Source of the DNA: Planctomycetaceae bacterium
GTDB lineage: Bacteria; Planctomycetota; Planctomycetia; Pirellulales; Thermoguttaceae
NCBI GenBank assembly: GCA_031288955.1
Contig: JAITQJ010000323.1
Span: forward strand, 1 to 8,934
DNA length: 8,934 bases
Direction of reading: 5' to 3'
Shown here: positions 6,697 to 8,934 of the stretch, piece by piece
How positions within the stretch are numbered: position 1 is the first letter of the stretch
Layout: each line of letters begins with the position of its first letter
Notes under the pieces: model-generated
Databases searched by the model: none
Told to the model about the DNA's origin: nothing
The model's input: only the letters and a program-made list of their open reading frames with translations
Translations under genes and position numbers: made by a program

Positions 6697-8934
6697 TTAA
6701 AAATCCAGCGGTTTCAGCCAAGCCGCTTTTAGTTCGTCAATGTCCGCCTCGAACGCATCGCCGAAACGCAGCGTCTTGTTTGCCGTAACGATGCCGAGTT
6801 TCCGAACAGGCAAACCGGCAAAAAATGATTCAAACGATGCCGCATTGTTTGCCTCCACTTCAACGACAAAGCGGCTATTCGATTCGCTGAATAACGCAAC
6901 ATTATCGAATTTGCCGCTCAATTCCGCTCCAAAACCGCCGGCAAAACACATCTCCGCAACGGCAGCGGCAAGTCCGCCCTCGCTTAAATCGTGAACACTC
7001 CGCAAAACGCCCCGCATTATCGCCGAATGTAACTTTTCGTATAACTTCTTTGCCAGCGGAATGTTAAGCAGCGGGACAAGTTCGTCCTTCGTCTCGCCGA
7101 GTTGATATAGAAGATTGCCCGGCTTCTTTACGTCCATCGTAACACATTTCGACGCATCATCAATCTGTCCCATTGCGGAAATCAGCAGCGTCGGCGGTAT
7201 CGCAATCGGCGGCAAATCAACGGGACGAAACTCGTTATTGAGGCTGTCCTTTCCGCTGATGAACGGCATTTCAAAGCCGAGCGAGACATCGTAACACGCC
7301 AACGCCGCTTCAACCAGCGAACCGAGCGTTTCAGGACGGTCTGTGTTACCCCAGCAAAAATTATCAAGCAGCACAATCGTTTTCGGGTCAGCACCGACCG
7401 CAACGGCATTGCGCACCGCCTCGTCAATGCCCGCCGCTGCCATCCGGTACGTATCATCGCCGAACGCCGGATTCATTCCGCAGGAAACGACAAGTCCCCG
7501 TTTAGAATCCAGACGGGGACGGACAACTGCCGCATCGCCCGGACCGTCATTGTTCACGCCGACAAGCGGTTTAATCACGCTGCCGCCCTGAACTTCGTGG
7601 TCATACTGACGGATAATCCAATGCTTGCTGGCAACGTTAAGCGAGCCAAGAATTTTAAGCAGCGTCTCTTTCCCCGAATTGCCGCTGTCTTCCCGCCGAT
7701 TACTGCCGACCGCTGACCGCTGCTTATAAACCGCATAGCGCACCACCGGCGGTCTGCCGTTATGCAGAAAATTCATATCGAGGTCGGCAACCTGCGTACC
7801 GTGATATTTCAAAACCAATCGCCCCGTCGGTTTGAAAACGCCGAGAACTGCCGCTTCGACATCTTCGCTTTCGCAAAGTTGCCTGAAAGCGTCCCATTTT
7901 TCCGGCGGAACGGCAAAGACCATCCGCTCCTGGGCTTCGGAAATCCAAATTTCGGTGTACGTTAACCCTTCGTATTTGAGCGGAGCGTTGGACAATTCGA
8001 CTTCTGCCCCGATTTTTTCGCCCATTTCACCGACGGCACTGGAAAACCCGCCCGCCCCGCAATCGGTTACGGCATTGTACAAACCTCTGTCGCGGGCTTG
8101 CAGCATCACATCAAGCACCATTTTTTCCGTAATGGCGTTACCGATTTGCACTGCCCCGCCGGAAATCGTTTCGCTTTCGCTCGTCAATTCGGCACTGCTG
8201 AACGTTGCCCCGTGAATTCCGTCCCGACCGGTTCTGCCGCCGATAGCGACAATCAAGTCGTTTGCTTTGACTTCTTTGAACGATTTATCTTTCGGCAAAA
8301 TCCCGACATTGCCGCAAAAAACGAGCGGATTACCGAGATAACGTTCATCGAAATAGACCGCCCCGTTGACAGTCGGAATACCCATTCGGTTACCGTAATC
8401 CCGCACGCCGCCGACCACGCCCTTCATTATCCGCCGCGGATGCAGCACACCGGATGGCAAATCTTCCTGCCGGACATTCGGCGGCGCAAAGCAGAATACA
8501 TCGGTTGAGCAAACCGGTTTTGCTCCCATACCGGTTCCCATCGGGTCACGGATGACACCGCCGAGACCGGTATTTGCTCCGCCGTAAGGTTCAAGAGCCG
8601 ATGGATGATTATGCGTTTCGACTTTGAAACAGACGTTGAATTCGTTGTCAAACGTAACAACGCCGGCGTTATCCGAAAAGACGCTCACGCAAAGTCCGGC
8701 AACGCGGCGATTCGTCTTGCAGAGTTCCTGTGTTGCGGCAAATATCGTCTCTTTGAGCATATTGTCAAATTGCCGGTCAAACTTTGTCCCGTCGGCGTTT
8801 TCCCGAATGTAGTGAATTCGTCCTGCCAGTGTTTTGTGCGAGCAATGTTCGCTCCACGTTTGGGCAATCGTTTCGAGTTCGATGTCGGTCGGGTCGCGGT
8901 CGAGTTTTTCAAATGCCGCCTGAATGGTCTGCAT
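6697..8934 (-). CDS. purL: Phosphoribosylformylglycinamidine synthase (FGAM synthase), N-terminus beyond window
   Basis: This enzyme carries out the fourth step of purine synthesis: FGAR, ATP and glutamine-derived ammonia give FGAM. In the 745 visible residues, W-S-E-H-C (27-31, with catalytic-type H30) and K-V-E-T-H-N-H-P-S-A (104-113) mark the first AIRS-like half. G-T-G-M-G-A-K-P (133-140), G-N-R-M-G-I-P-T-V (181-189) and G-R-D-G-I-H-G-A (236-243) continue it; D-C-G-A-G-G (291-296) belongs to its C-domain. The second half has Y-D-H-E-V-Q-G-G (444-451), G-P-G-D-A-A (464-469) and V-H-D-L-S-E-G-G-L (647-655). The carboxyl end is complete. The ATG at 8932-8934 is the last codon of the window and is probably internal: in the long PurL form with this motif wording, an M-x-x-I-Q-x-x-F stretch follows about 200 residues of PurS-like N-terminal sequence. 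A short Thermotoga-like start there is the alternative. There is no glutaminase domain, so a separate PurQ should exist elsewhere. It precedes dnaE by 21 nt. Confidence 0.95.
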   Translation of the reverse strand: MQTIQAAFEKLDRDPTDIELETIAQTWSEHCSHKTLAGRIHYIRENADGTKFDRQFDNMLKETIFAATQELCKTNRRVAGLCVSVFSDNAGVVTFDNEFNVCFKVETHNHPSALEPYGGANTGLGGVIRDPMGTGMGAKPVCSTDVFCFAPPNVRQEDLPSGVLHPRRIMKGVVGGVRDYGNRMGIPTVNGAVYFDERYLGNPLVFCGNVGILPKDKSFKEVKANDLIVAIGGRTGRDGIHGATFSSAELTSESETISGGAVQIGNAITEKMVLDVMLQARDRGLYNAVTDCGAGGFSSAVGEMGEKIGAEVELSNAPLKYEGLTYTEIWISEAQERMVFAVPPEKWDAFRQLCESEDVEAAVLGVFKPTGRLVLKYHGTQVADLDMNFLHNGRPPVVRYAVYKQRSAVGSNRREDSGNSGKETLLKILGSLNVASKHWIIRQYDHEVQGGSVIKPLVGVNNDGPGDAAVVRPRLDSKRGLVVSCGMNPAFGDDTYRMAAAGIDEAVRNAVAVGADPKTIVLLDNFCWGNTDRPETLGSLVEAALACYDVSLGFEMPFISGKDSLNNEFRPVDLPPIAIPPTLLISAMGQIDDASKCVTMDVKKPGNLLYQLGETKDELVPLLNIPLAKKLYEKLHSAIMRGVLRSVHDLSEGGLAAAVAEMCFAGGFGAELSGKFDNVALFSESNSRFVVEVEANNAASFESFFAGLPVRKLGIVTANKTLRFGDAFEADIDELKAAWLKPLDF

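Noticed and set aside
8098..8508. 136-codon plus-strand open frame inside purL
   Set aside because: It is an antisense shadow of conserved PurL sequence with no recognisable motif.
1..8934. CRISPR arrays, tRNA or rRNA genes, insertion sequences, prophage genes
   Set aside because: No regularly spaced repeats, cloverleaf or rRNA-like sequence, transposase or phage motifs were seen on either strand.

Overview
The window is an ordinary-looking piece of bacterial chromosome with two large housekeeping genes, a sensor kinase, and a small two-gene accessory module cut by the left edge. The best taxonomic guess is a Planctomycetes/PVC-type bacterium with moderate GC. The grounds are the long-form, Planctomycetes/Chloroflexi-like PurL (TWSEHCSHK and DPMGTGMGAKP motifs), a DnaE whose OB-domain wording (GKNPKPGKPS, YAMFDF) resembles planctomycete DnaE, and a small SGLVEQQ-type protein paired with a nucleotidyltransferase, a pairing I recall from that group. 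These are recollections of family sequences, not searches.

Left end (1-309, minus strand): a 71-residue protein is followed, with a 4-nt stop/start overlap and a TTG start, by the first 32 codons of a probable nucleotidyltransferase (AbiEii-like fold) that runs off the window. This is a compact two-gene unit, possibly toxin-antitoxin-like, but unproven. Between it and the next gene (310-456) are two near-consensus sigma-70-type promoters that face each other, plus dyad symmetries that could be operators.

Left-centre (457-3072, plus strand): a complete membrane-bound hybrid histidine kinase with two TM segments, a periplasmic dCache-like sensor, HAMP, HisKA, HATPase_c and a C-terminal receiver. 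All phospho-relay residues are present, but the ATP-lid motifs are unusual. No separate response regulator is seen in the window.

Centre and right (3091-8934, minus strand): purL then dnaE, read right to left, 21 nt apart, with a strong Shine-Dalgarno for dnaE in the gap, so they probably form one transcription unit. PurL (FGAM synthase, purine synthesis) lacks its N-terminus because of the window edge. DnaE (replicative polymerase III alpha) is complete, with PHP, catalytic aspartates and a clamp-binding motif. The kinase and dnaE converge with only 18 nt between them and no visible terminator.

I see no rRNA, tRNA, CRISPR array, insertion sequence or phage gene. I did not find a convincing new system. 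The items most worth a second look are the truncated nucleotidyltransferase module and the face-to-face promoter region.
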